From Clostridiaceae bacterium (GTDB lineage Bacteria > Bacillota > Clostridia > Lutisporales > Lutisporaceae): a stretch of DNA of 8,558 bases. Location: assembly GCA_028697435.1 (NCBI GenBank), contig JAQVFD010000073.1, positions 1-8,558 of the forward strand, given 5' to 3'. Below the pieces are notes generated by a model. It did not search any database, was not told the DNA's origin, and saw nothing but the letters and a program-made list of their open reading frames with translations. Position 1 is the first letter of the stretch, and each line of letters begins with the position of its first letter. Below, in pieces: positions 1 through 6,207 of the stretch. Position numbers and translations under genes: made by a program.

Positions 1-538
1 AAGAGTTACGCTTAAAGATAAAAGTATAACTGAGATAAAGCATGAAAAGGGAATAGAAAATAAAGAAATAAGAATAACAGATCATACTCTTGAGAAGGAA
101 AGAGCAAGAAAGTTTTTGAGAGATATATTGGAAGCAATGGATATAAAAGCTGAAATAAGAGTGAAGGATATGAATGAAAGCTTGTATATCAATCTTGCAG
201 GGCCGAAGATGGGTATGATTATAGGGAGAAGAGGGCAGACGCTGGATTCACTTCAGTACCTCGTAAGCCTGGTGATTAATAAGGATAAGGAAAGAGATGG
301 TTTTGTAAAGGTTATACTTGATACCGAAGATTACAGAAAAAAGAGGGAAGAAACACTACAGAGACTTGCCAAAAGGTTGGCCGACAGGGCTCGTAAGACA
401 GGTAAAAATGTAGAGCTTGAGCCTATGAACCCATACGAGAGAAGAATAATACATTCTACGCTTCAGGAAACGGAAGGAATAACGACTTTTAGTGAAGGTG
501 AAGAACCCTACAGAAAAGTTATTATATCAAATAAATAG
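1..538 (+). CDS. jag: Jag/KhpB RNA-binding protein, 3' part (5' end cut by window edge)
   Basis: The frame is open from base 2 to the TAG at 536-538, giving 178 visible residues; the true start lies left of the window. A TTG at 116 could be taken as a start, but the upstream codons continue the family pattern, so it is internal. Visible residues about 35-115 form the KH-II domain with the GxxG loop GRRG (visible residues 75-78, bases 224-235). The R3H domain follows, with RRIIH (Arg147 to His151) in the highly conserved stretch EPMNPYERRIIHSTLQ, and then SEGEEPYRKV. The N-terminal Jag domain is mostly missing. Known for the family: KhpB/Jag binds RNA, often with KhpA, and is linked to cell elongation and division in Gram-positive cocci. 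In Firmicutes it sits just after yidC/spoIIIJ, which is expected immediately left of this window. Family assignment is very safe; the RNA targets cannot be told from sequence. Confidence 0.95.
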   Translation, partial: RVTLKDKSITEIKHEKGIENKEIRITDHTLEKERARKFLRDILEAMDIKAEIRVKDMNESLYINLAGPKMGMIIGRRGQTLDSLQYLVSLVINKDKERDGFVKVILDTEDYRKKREETLQRLAKRLADRARKTGKNVELEPMNPYERRIIHSTLQETEGITTFSEGEEPYRKVIISNK

Positions 539-544
539 AAAGTA

Positions 545-581
545 AAGGCCCGGAACTATACCGGGCCTTATAAATTTGTTT
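545..581 (+). terminator. Probable intrinsic terminator after jag
   Basis: Bases 545-553 (AAGGCCCGG) pair perfectly with 561-569 (CCGGGCCTT), giving a GC-rich 9-bp stem with a 7-nt loop. It begins 6 nt after the jag stop. The tail ATAAATTTGTTT is T-rich but broken, so termination may be partial. It would separate the rpmH-rnpA-yidC-jag side from the mnmE operon. Confidence 0.7.
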
Positions 582-607
582 AAAAAATATTTGCAGTGAT
601 ATATAAT
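579..607 (+). promoter_or_regulatory. Candidate sigma-A promoter for mnmE-mnmG-rsmG
   Basis: A perfect -10 hexamer TATAAT lies at 602-607. Seventeen bases upstream, TTTAAA at 579-584 matches 4 of 6 positions of TTGACA. It lies just beyond the jag hairpin, about 75 nt before the mnmE start, as expected if mnmE starts its own transcript. A shifted reading, TG at 597-598 with TATATA at 600-605, is a possible extended -10 alternative. Confidence 0.5.
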
Positions 608-680
608 AATCTATATGTACAAAATAAATTATCGGAAACAATGATTAATAAGATACAGCTGACTCGAAGGAGAGGATTTA

Positions 681-2060
681 ATGCTGGACAGGACAATAGC
701 TGCAATAGCTACTGCACCGGGAGAAGCCGGAATAGGAATTGTGAGAATTAGCGGTGAAAAATCTATAGAAGTATTGAAAAATATTTTCATACCAAAGAAG
801 AGTATTGAAATAGAAAAAATACCCTCAAGGATGATGGTATATGGTCATGCAGTTGACAATAAAGGTGAGACTCTTGATGAGGTACTTGCTGTTATTATGC
901 GGAAGCCATACTCATATACTATGGAGGACGTTGTTGAGCTTCACTGCCATGGAGGTATTGTACCCGTAAGAAGAATAATGGAGGAAGTTCTGAAGAACGG
1001 TGCTGATATTGCCGAAGCAGGGGAATTTACAAAGCGTGCCTTTTTAAACGGCAGAATTGATTTGGCACAGGCGGAGGCAGTTATTGATGTTATTACTTCA
1101 AAGACAGGAACAGGGCTTAATGCAGCTTTGAATCAACTGGAGGGTGAGCTGTCGAAGGAAATAAAAAGAATCATGGAAAGTCTTATTTCTATGCTTGCAC
1201 ATATTGAGGCTTCAATAGATTTTCCCGAGCATGATATAGAAGAGGTTACGGTAAGTAATATAAAAGGTATGCTTTTAGAAGCTACGGATTCAGTAGCTAA
1301 TCTTATAGAATCCTTCGAAGAGGGTAAAATCGTAAGAGACGGATTGAATACGGCGATAATAGGGCGGCCTAATGTTGGAAAGTCATCTCTTTTGAATGTC
1401 CTTTTGAAGGAGAACCGTGCAATAGTAACGGAAATACCGGGAACAACAAGAGATATAATTGAAGAATATCTTAACATGGGCGGAGTGCCGGTAAGGCTTA
1501 TTGATACGGCAGGTATAAGGGATTCTGAAGATATAGTTGAACGTATAGGGGTGGAGAGAACAAAAGGAGCTATAGAAAAATCTGATCTTGTAATATTGGT
1601 TATGGATGCATCCGATAATCTGCAGCCGGAAGATAATGAGATTATTGACCTGATAAGGAATAAAAAAACGATAGTTGCATTGAACAAGACGGATTTAGGA
1701 CTTAATATCGATGAAAGATATATAAAAGAAATATTCGGAGAAGAAAATATAATAAAGATGTCGGTAAAAAACCGGGAAGGAATAGATATGCTGGAAGAAA
1801 GGATTGAAGGTCTGGCATATCATGGAAAGCTGAGTATAAGCAAAAACAATATGGTTACGAATATAAGGCATAAAAATCTTTTGGACAGGGCTTTAACCAA
1901 TTTAGAAAGAGCTGTTTTGTCTATAGAGGATAATATCCCCATTGACATAATATCGGTAGATATAAGAGACGCGTGGAACAATCTTGGATCGATAACGGGC
2001 GATACTGTTGAGGAAGATATTGTAAGAGAGATATTCAGCAAATTCTGTATAGGCAAATAG
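681..2060 (+). CDS. mnmE: tRNA-modification GTPase MnmE (TrmE)
   Basis: 459 residues, the normal family length. The ATG at 681 has the ribosome binding site AAGGAGAGG (667-675). MnmE works with MnmG to add the (carboxymethyl)aminomethyl group at C5 of the wobble uridine U34 in tRNAs reading NNA/NNG codons, using a methylene-THF-derived carbon and GTP hydrolysis. The N-terminal folate-binding domain covers about residues 1-118 and opens with the typical DRTIAAIATAPGEAGIGIVR. A helical domain is split around the G domain. The G domain (about 220-380) shows GRPNVGKS (P-loop, 228-235), GTTRD (254-258), DTAG (275-278) and NKTD (335-338). The C-terminus is the canonical FCIGK with the conserved Cys456. 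Nothing is missing. The mnmG ribosome binding site overlaps its stop codon, implying co-transcription. The long open frames opposite it are codon-bias shadows. Confidence 0.98.
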   Translation: MLDRTIAAIATAPGEAGIGIVRISGEKSIEVLKNIFIPKKSIEIEKIPSRMMVYGHAVDNKGETLDEVLAVIMRKPYSYTMEDVVELHCHGGIVPVRRIMEEVLKNGADIAEAGEFTKRAFLNGRIDLAQAEAVIDVITSKTGTGLNAALNQLEGELSKEIKRIMESLISMLAHIEASIDFPEHDIEEVTVSNIKGMLLEATDSVANLIESFEEGKIVRDGLNTAIIGRPNVGKSSLLNVLLKENRAIVTEIPGTTRDIIEEYLNMGGVPVRLIDTAGIRDSEDIVERIGVERTKGAIEKSDLVILVMDASDNLQPEDNEIIDLIRNKKTIVALNKTDLGLNIDERYIKEIFGEENIIKMSVKNREGIDMLEERIEGLAYHGKLSISKNNMVTNIRHKNLLDRALTNLERAVLSIEDNIPIDIISVDIRDAWNNLGSITGDTVEEDIVREIFSKFCIGK

Positions 2061-2065
2061 AGGTG
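2059..2065 (+). promoter_or_regulatory. Ribosome binding site that decides the mnmG start
   Basis: AGAGGTG at 2059-2065 overlaps the mnmE stop codon and lies 5 nt before the ATG at 2071. The in-frame GTG at 2065 is part of this site and has no site of its own, so ATG 2071 is preferred. Confidence 0.7.
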
Positions 2066-2070
2066 TGAAT

Positions 2071-3984
2071 ATGGAATACACAGCAGGTAAATATGATGTT
2101 GTGGTTATAGGTGCAGGACATGCCGGTAGTGAGGCTGCTTTGGCGTGTGCAAGATTGGGAATGAAAACCCTTATTACCGCAATGAATCTTGATAGCATTG
2201 CGTTGTTGGCATGCAATCCTTCCATTGGAGGGCCGGCAAAAGGAAATATTGTCAGAGAAATAGATGCATTGGGCGGGGAAATGGGTGTAAATATCGATAA
2301 AACAATGCTGCAAATAAGGATGCTGAATACAAGGAAGGGGCCTGCGGTAAGGGCATTGAGAGCACAGATTGACAAAAAGCGGTATCAGGACAGGATGAAA
2401 AGAGTTTTGGAAAACCAGGAAAACCTTCAGATTAAACAGGCGGAGATTACAAAGATTATTGTAGAAAACGATAAAGTAACCGGTGTTGTAACAAGTCTTG
2501 GGGCAGTATTTGAATGTAAGTCTGTAATATTAGCTACCGGAGTATACCTTAAGGGTAAAATAGTGATAGGGGAGATAAGTTATGACGGAGGTCCAAACGG
2601 ACTTTTTCCTGCGGCAAAGCTTTCTGACAGTCTTGAAGCCCTTGGTATAAAGCTGATGAGATTCAAAACAGGGACTCCTGCCAGAGTAGACGGTAAGACG
2701 GTTGACTTTGGGAAGATGGCAGAACAGCCCGGAGACATAGATATAAATACCTTTTCTTTTATGACCGGGGATATAGATATGGATCAATTATCATGCTATC
2801 TTACATATACAAATAAAGAAACCCATGATATTATTCGAAAGAACCTGCATAGGTCCCCGCTATATACCGGAGATATTGTCGGAGTCGGTCCCCGATATTG
2901 TCCTTCAATAGAGACAAAGATAGTATCCTTCCCTGACAGGGAGGAGCATCAGATATTCATTGAACCTGAAGGGCTTAATACCAGTGAGATGTATGTACAG
3001 GGAATGTCTTCAAGCTTACCGGAGGATGTACAGCTTGATATCCTGCATAGTGTTGAAGGTTTGGAAAATTGTCACATGATGAGAACTGCCTATGCAATTG
3101 AATATGATTGTATTGACTCGACTCAGCTGCAGCTGAGTCTTGAGCACAAAAAAATATCCGGTTTGTTTTTTGCGGGGCAGATTAATGGTACTTCCGGTTA
3201 TGAAGAAGCTGCAGCGCAAGGTATAATAGCAGGAATAAATGCGGTTTTGAGACTTAGGGGCAAAGACCCTTTGATATTCGACAGATCAGAAGCATATATA
3301 GGGGTATTGATTGATGATCTTGTTACAAAAGGAACAAATGAACCATACAGAATTATGACTTCAAGGGCCGAATACAGGCTTATACTGAGGCAGGACAATG
3401 CAGATCTCAGACTTACGCAGAGGGGATATGACATAGGTCTTGTAACAGAAGAGAGATATAAAAGGTATAAAAGTAAAAAGGATAATATAGAGGCAGAAAT
3501 TGATAGGTTGAAAAAGAAAAGTATATCAATGACAGAGGATATAAGGGATTATTTGATTAAGAGGGGAAGCGCAGAGATAAAAGGAGGCATAAGCTTATAT
3601 GAGCTTTTGAAGAGGCCGGAGATAGGATACTCTTCATTGAAAGAAATCGATGAGGGAATGCCTGAATTGGATAGAGAAACATCAGAGGAAATAGAAATAA
3701 TGATAAAGTATGAGGGATATATTAAAAAACAGTTACAGCAGGCAGAACAATTTAAGAAGTTGGAAAGCAAAAAAATATATGAAAATATTGACTTTAAAGA
3801 TATAAGGGGTCTTTCAATGGAAGCAAGGCAAAAGTTATGCGAAATCAAGCCTGCGAATTTGGGGCAGGCATCCCGGATTTCAGGTGTGTCTCCTGCAGAC
3901 GTATCGGTACTTATGATATATCTTGAACAGACAAGAAGGGGTCGGGGAGGTGAGCAGTCTGGAAAACAAGGAAATACTGATTAA
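2071..3984 (+). CDS. mnmG: tRNA uridine-34 modification enzyme MnmG (GidA), FAD-dependent
   Basis: 637 residues from ATG 2071, close to the family norm. A GTG at 2065 would add only two residues. MnmG is the FAD/NADH-binding partner of MnmE in the alpha2beta2 complex that modifies U34 of tRNA. The N-terminal Rossmann motif is VVVIGAGHAGSEAA, with GAGHAG at 14-19. The conserved block CNPSIGGPAKGNIVREIDAL starts at residue 48. The first GidA signature is GPRYCPSIETK (273-283), with the conserved cysteine at residue 277. The second is AGQINGTSGYEEAAAQG (368-384). The C-terminal helical domain that contacts MnmE and tRNA ends with SGVSPADVSVLMIYLEQ and a short basic tail GRGGEQSGKQGNTD. The last 35 nt overlap rsmG, so the unusual tail may be shaped by the ribosome binding site of the next gene. 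A perfect 20-bp palindrome lies inside the gene (3120-3139). Confidence 0.98.
   Translation: MEYTAGKYDVVVIGAGHAGSEAALACARLGMKTLITAMNLDSIALLACNPSIGGPAKGNIVREIDALGGEMGVNIDKTMLQIRMLNTRKGPAVRALRAQIDKKRYQDRMKRVLENQENLQIKQAEITKIIVENDKVTGVVTSLGAVFECKSVILATGVYLKGKIVIGEISYDGGPNGLFPAAKLSDSLEALGIKLMRFKTGTPARVDGKTVDFGKMAEQPGDIDINTFSFMTGDIDMDQLSCYLTYTNKETHDIIRKNLHRSPLYTGDIVGVGPRYCPSIETKIVSFPDREEHQIFIEPEGLNTSEMYVQGMSSSLPEDVQLDILHSVEGLENCHMMRTAYAIEYDCIDSTQLQLSLEHKKISGLFFAGQINGTSGYEEAAAQGIIAGINAVLRLRGKDPLIFDRSEAYIGVLIDDLVTKGTNEPYRIMTSRAEYRLILRQDNADLRLTQRGYDIGLVTEERYKRYKSKKDNIEAEIDRLKKKSISMTEDIRDYLIKRGSAEIKGGISLYELLKRPEIGYSSLKEIDEGMPELDRETSEEIEIMIKYEGYIKKQLQQAEQFKKLESKKIYENIDFKDIRGLSMEARQKLCEIKPANLGQASRISGVSPADVSVLMIYLEQTRRGRGGEQSGKQGNTD
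3120..3139. repeat. Perfect 20-bp palindrome inside mnmG
   Basis: GACTCAGCTG at 3120-3129 is followed directly by its reverse complement CAGCTGAGTC at 3130-3139, with no spacer. The arms can be extended by CTC (3117-3119) and GAG (3142-3144) if TT at 3140-3141 is bulged out. It encodes part of the conserved stretch DSTQLQLSLE, so coding constraint exists. As RNA it could fold into a stem of about 8 bp with a 4-nt loop. No known operator matches it. Confidence 0.9.
3944..3953 (+). promoter_or_regulatory. Near-complete Shine-Dalgarno sequence inside the mnmG end
   Basis: GGGGAGGTGA at 3944-3953 matches almost the full anti-Shine-Dalgarno region. It overlaps the preferred rsmG start GTG (3950-3952) rather than preceding it. 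A second site, AGAAGGGG at 3934-3941, stands 8 nt before that GTG. If the stronger site is the real one, initiation would be at the in-frame CTG 3959, 5 nt downstream. Confidence 0.5.
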
Positions 3985-4681
3985 TGGGCTCATGGAATTA
4001 AATATTGATCCGACCAAAGAAAAGGTGAATAAGCTTTTAGCCTTTAAGGAAATTATGCTTGAATGGAATGAAAAGGTGAACCTTACTGCAATAACGGAAG
4101 AAAAAGAGATATTTATTAAGCACTTTCTTGATTCGGCTACCTGCCTGTCTACGGGATATATCAAGGAAGGCATGAGAGTAATAGATGTTGGGACAGGTGC
4201 CGGTTTTCCCGGAATTCCCATACAAATATTGAATGAAGGACTAAAAATGATACTTCTTGATTCTCTTAACAAGAGGGTAATATATTTAAAAGAAGCAATT
4301 AAGAGGCTTGATTTAATAAATATCAGCGCTATTCATGGAAGGGCTGAGGAAGCAGGCAGAGTTAAAGATAACAGAGAGTGTTACGATATTGTCCTTTCAA
4401 GGGCGGTTGCATCAATGAATGTTTTATGTGAGTACTGTCTTCCCTTTGCAAAAATCGGAGGATATTTTCTTTGTCAAAAAGGTCCTGATATAGAAGAGGA
4501 GATGGAAAATGCTGTATCAGCAATAAAAACCCTAGGAGGTGCAATTAAAGAGGTAAGGGAATATATGCTGCCTTTCAGCGATATAAAGCACAATATAGTA
4601 ATTATCGAGAAGGTTTCGGAGACCCCGACAAAATACCCCAGAAAACCGGGTAAACCGGCAGCAAATCCGATAATAAAGTAA
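3950..4681 (+). CDS. rsmG: 16S rRNA (guanine-N7)-methyltransferase RsmG (GidB)
   Basis: 243 residues from GTG 3950, matching the roughly 240-residue Bacillus-type RsmG. The frame is open further up to a TTG at 3923, but that adds residues unlike the family; the first in-frame ATG (3990) would cut into the conserved N-terminal helix. RsmG uses S-adenosylmethionine to methylate N7 of a conserved guanine in the 530 loop of 16S rRNA (G527 in E. coli); loss in many bacteria gives low-level streptomycin resistance. The motif LEWNEKVNLTAIT (38-50) precedes HFLDS. The SAM-binding loop is VIDVGTGAGFPGIP (77-90), followed by LLDSLNKRVIYL, then LSRAVASM and GGYFLCQKGP. The C-terminus VIIEKVSETPTKYPRKPGKP is typical. 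It overlaps mnmG by 35 nt, implying translational coupling. No terminator follows, so read-through into noc is likely. Confidence 0.96.
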   Translation: MSSLENKEILINGLMELNIDPTKEKVNKLLAFKEIMLEWNEKVNLTAITEEKEIFIKHFLDSATCLSTGYIKEGMRVIDVGTGAGFPGIPIQILNEGLKMILLDSLNKRVIYLKEAIKRLDLINISAIHGRAEEAGRVKDNRECYDIVLSRAVASMNVLCEYCLPFAKIGGYFLCQKGPDIEEEMENAVSAIKTLGGAIKEVREYMLPFSDIKHNIVIIEKVSETPTKYPRKPGKPAANPIIK

Positions 4682-4696
4682 AAAAGAAACAGAAAT

Positions 4697-4726
4697 TTGT
4701 AAAACGAAAAACTGCTAAGATACAGT
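4697..4726 (+). promoter_or_regulatory. Weak candidate promoter for noc
   Basis: TTGTAA (4697-4702) and TACAGT (4721-4726) each match 4 of 6 sigma-A consensus positions, with an 18-nt spacer, in the 143-nt gap before noc. The match is modest. The only tiny frame in this gap (ATG 4762, four codons) is not convincing as a leader peptide. Confidence 0.25.
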
Positions 4727-4807
4727 AAAATCAATATTTTGCGGCAGGAAACCGGGAGGTTATGGCGAATATTTAAAACGGATATGTTAAAGTAAATCAT
4801 GTGGTAT

Positions 4808-4815
4808 GGAGAGGA
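4808..4815 (+). promoter_or_regulatory. Ribosome binding site that decides the noc start
   Basis: GGAGAGGA at 4808-4815 is 9 nt upstream of TTG 4825. It is too close to ATG 4816 (the site overlaps or abuts it) and lies downstream of GTG 4801, which has no site. This points to TTG 4825 as the start. Confidence 0.6.
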
Positions 4816-4824
4816 ATGAAAGAT

Positions 4825-5619
4825 TTGAATGAAAACAAAGCAATAGTGAATATACCGATTGATGAAATAGCTCCAAACCCATATCAGCCCAGAAAAGAGT
4901 TTAATGGACCATCTCTGAGTGATTTGGCTGCCTCAATTAAGGAGTATGGTGTTCTTCAACCTATTAATGTAAGAAAGATCGGCGAAAAGGGCTTTGAACT
5001 GATCTCGGGAGAGCGCAGGCTCAGGGCATCAAAACTGGCAGGAGAGAGCCATATACCGGCAGTTATTATAGAAGTTGTTGAACAGGATTCTGCCATAATT
5101 GCACTAATAGAAAACTTGCAAAGGGAAGATTTAAATTTTATTGAAGAGGCAGAAGGATATCATAATTTGATAAATGACCATGGAATGACTCAGGAAGAGC
5201 TTGCAAAAAAAGTAGGGAAAAAGCAATCCACTATAGCCAACAAGCTGAGGCTTTTAAAGCTTGATGACAGTATCAAGAAAACAATACTGGATAATGAACT
5301 TACAGAAAGACATGCAAGAGCGTTGCTGAAACTTCCGGATGATAATATGCTGGAGAAGGCTCTTCACAATATTATAAAGAAGTCTCTCAATGTAAAAAAA
5401 TCTGAGGAACTGATTGAGAAGATGCTGGATGAAGTAGCTGCAGTGGCTGAAGAACCTAGAAAGAATAGAATAAAGGGAAAAATGAACTATAATATATATA
5501 TAAACACTTTGAAAAATGCTTGTAAGGAAATAGTAAAAGCGGGTTGCAGAGTTGAATACGGTCAGATTGATAAAGGCGAATTCATTGAAGTAACAGTGAG
5601 GATACCAAAAAATGTATAG
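4825..5619 (+). CDS. noc: Nucleoid occlusion protein Noc (ParB-family paralogue)
   Basis: 264 residues from TTG 4825; in-frame GTG 4801 and ATG 4816 would add 8 or 3 residues. In Bacillus Noc binds its own sites (NBS), loads CTP-dependently onto DNA and, through an N-terminal amphipathic helix, brings the nucleoid to the membrane so the septum does not form over it. The ParB/CTPase domain (about 6-110) shows NPYQPRKEF, GERRLR (62-67) and ENLQRED (96-102). The helix-turn-helix (about 121-165) reads GKKQSTIANKLRLLKL and then LTERHARALL. The positions known to set ParB versus Noc specificity are Gln134, Lys140, Lys145 and Arg162, the full Noc set. The C-terminal dimerisation domain ends in FIEVTVRIPK. 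Synteny (after rsmG, before soj) also says Noc. Oddly, the first ParB-domain strand begins almost at residue 6, leaving no room for the Bacillus-type membrane helix. A two-way terminator follows. Confidence 0.92.
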   Translation: MNENKAIVNIPIDEIAPNPYQPRKEFNGPSLSDLAASIKEYGVLQPINVRKIGEKGFELISGERRLRASKLAGESHIPAVIIEVVEQDSAIIALIENLQREDLNFIEEAEGYHNLINDHGMTQEELAKKVGKKQSTIANKLRLLKLDDSIKKTILDNELTERHARALLKLPDDNMLEKALHNIIKKSLNVKKSEELIEKMLDEVAAVAEEPRKNRIKGKMNYNIYINTLKNACKEIVKAGCRVEYGQIDKGEFIEVTVRIPKNV

Positions 5620-5620
5620 A

Positions 5621-5661
5621 AAATATCGCGAGCTACTGAAAGTAGTAAGCGATATTTTTTT
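5621..5661. terminator. Bidirectional terminator between convergent noc and transporter gene
   Basis: AAATATCGC (5621-5629) pairs with GCGATATTT (5649-5657). Inside it GCTACT (5632-5637) pairs with AGTAGT (5641-5646), with one G-T wobble at its base, around a GAA loop. T7 at 5655-5661 ends the plus strand transcript. On the minus strand the same hairpin is followed by TTTTCTAT. It starts 2 nt after the noc stop and lies 9 nt or more past the stop of the minus-strand gene. Confidence 0.88.
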
Positions 5662-5669
5662 CATATCTA

Positions 5670-5939
5670 CTATAACTTTCCCCTTAGTATTAAAAGACCC
5701 ATTCCAATGAATAAGATCCCTGCTGCATTTTGTATATAATGAGGCGGTATATGCTTTGTTATATACGCACCGGCAAAAACCCCTAAAAATGAAGAACAAA
5801 TCAACGCCAGACTCGAACCAACGAATACTGCCATTATAGAATTTGATTTTGCAGAAAGCAGCATTGTTGCAAGTTGTGTTTTGTCACCTAACTCAGCAAT
5901 AAATACGAGAAAAAATGAGTAAAAGACAGTTTTTAACAT
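5670..5939 (-). CDS. Half-size GDT1/UPF0016 (TMEM165) family cation transporter
   Basis: 89 residues from the ATG at 5939-5937. An ATG at 5954-5952 in the same frame gives five more residues (MAEDK), but the strong ribosome binding site GGAGG (5949-5945) lies between the two and sits 5 nt before the inner one. The protein is an almost wholly hydrophobic membrane protein with three predicted helices (about 3-25, 35-58, 69-86). It carries one copy of the family motif E-x-G-D-[KR]-[TS], here ELGDKT (16-21). Full-size members have two such repeats and six helices; in bacteria and plastids some export or import Mn2+ or Ca2+. A single-repeat protein is expected to work as a homodimer or with a second half-gene elsewhere. 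Mn2+ export is inferred, not shown. The gene is antisense to its neighbours, between noc and parA. It ends with tandem stops TAG TAG. Confidence 0.85.
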   Translation of the reverse strand: MLKTVFYSFFLVFIAELGDKTQLATMLLSAKSNSIMAVFVGSSLALICSSFLGVFAGAYITKHIPPHYIQNAAGILFIGMGLLILRGKL

Positions 5940-5942
5940 TTT

Positions 5943-5949
5943 ATCCTCC
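5943..5949 (-). promoter_or_regulatory. Ribosome binding site of the GDT1-family gene
   Basis: On the minus strand GGAGGAT occupies 5949-5943, with 5 nt from the end of GGAGG to the ATG at 5939. It falls inside the reading frame if the outer ATG at 5954 is used, which argues for the inner start. Confidence 0.75.
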
Positions 5950-5993
5950 GCCATGTTCTTTTATTTGCTTTTTTAATCTGATATAGTATATAT

Positions 5994-6074
5994 ATGGGAT
6001 ATTTAGTACTATATTTGCGATAAATCAGCAAATATCTAAAGACACAGTTATATTCACAATATATGTATTCCCAT
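5994..6074 (-). promoter_or_regulatory. Nested inverted repeats, possible structured leader or operator
   Basis: This stretch lies in the 282-nt AT-rich gap between the divergent GDT1-family and parA genes. Three stems nest: ATGGGATA (5994-6001) with TA-t-TCCCAT (6066-6074, one bulged base); TTTAG (6002-6006) with CTAAA (6036-6040); and ATATTTGC (6011-6018) with GCAAATAT (6028-6035) around a 9-nt loop. Read on the minus strand it would be an 81-nt element ending 54 nt before the transporter start. The conserved sequence of the yybP-ykoY manganese riboswitch is not seen. In such AT-rich DNA some pairing is expected by chance; the perfect 8-bp inner stem is the firmest part. Confidence 0.4.
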
Positions 6075-6135
6075 TATTGAACTTTTATGTTTAACAAAAA
6101 TTGCAAAAATTACTGCATTTATTTCTTTATACCTT

Positions 6136-6141
6136 TATAAT
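6136..6141 (+). promoter_or_regulatory. Candidate -10 element for parA-parB
   Basis: TATAAT at 6136-6141 is a perfect -10 hexamer about 80 nt before the parA start. The -35 position 17 nt upstream (CTGCAT, 6113-6118) is poor, and a second near hexamer GATAAT follows at 6142-6147. The promoter is plausible because the operon has no other upstream source, the preceding gene being on the other strand. Confidence 0.4.
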
Positions 6142-6184
6142 GATAATGGACTGAAATTTTATTTAAACGAAGACGATAAAGAAT

Positions 6185-6195
6185 TGTTCAGAACA
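6185..6195. promoter_or_regulatory. Short palindrome in the parA leader, possible operator
   Basis: TGTTC-A-GAACA is a perfect 5-1-5 palindrome between the candidate parA promoter and the ribosome binding site. It is not a parS (TGTTTCACGTGAAACA) nor a Bacillus-type LexA box (GAAC-N4-GTTC). It could be an operator or a chance palindrome. Confidence 0.3.
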
Positions 6196-6207
6196 CAATA
6201 GTACAAT

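Noticed and set aside
116..118. TTG 116 as the start of jag
   Set aside because: The frame is open upstream to the window edge and the upstream residues fit the family; the gene is simply cut.
1133..1687. Long open frame on the minus strand opposite mnmE (184 codons), and similar ones opposite mnmG, rsmG and noc
   Set aside because: Low-complexity Ser/Ile-rich products with no family pattern, lying opposite conserved coding sequence; they are mirror effects of AT-rich codon use.
4203..4217. Noc-binding-site-like TTTTCCCGGAATTC in rsmG
   Set aside because: Several mismatches to ATTTCCCGGGAAAT, and it encodes the conserved GFPGIP of the SAM loop; coincidence.
4762..4776. Tiny frame ATG GCG AAT ATT TAA after GGGAGGT in the rsmG-noc gap
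   Set aside because: Only four codons, the spacing to the ribosome binding site is too short, and there is no attenuator-like hairpin.
5486..5506. Alternating AT run near the end of noc
   Set aside because: It encodes NYNIYIN in a conserved region; ordinary AT-rich coding.
6050..6058. DnaA-box-like ATATTCACA in the noc-parA interval
   Set aside because: One mismatch to TTATNCACA, isolated, in very AT-rich DNA; no cluster, so not called an origin element.
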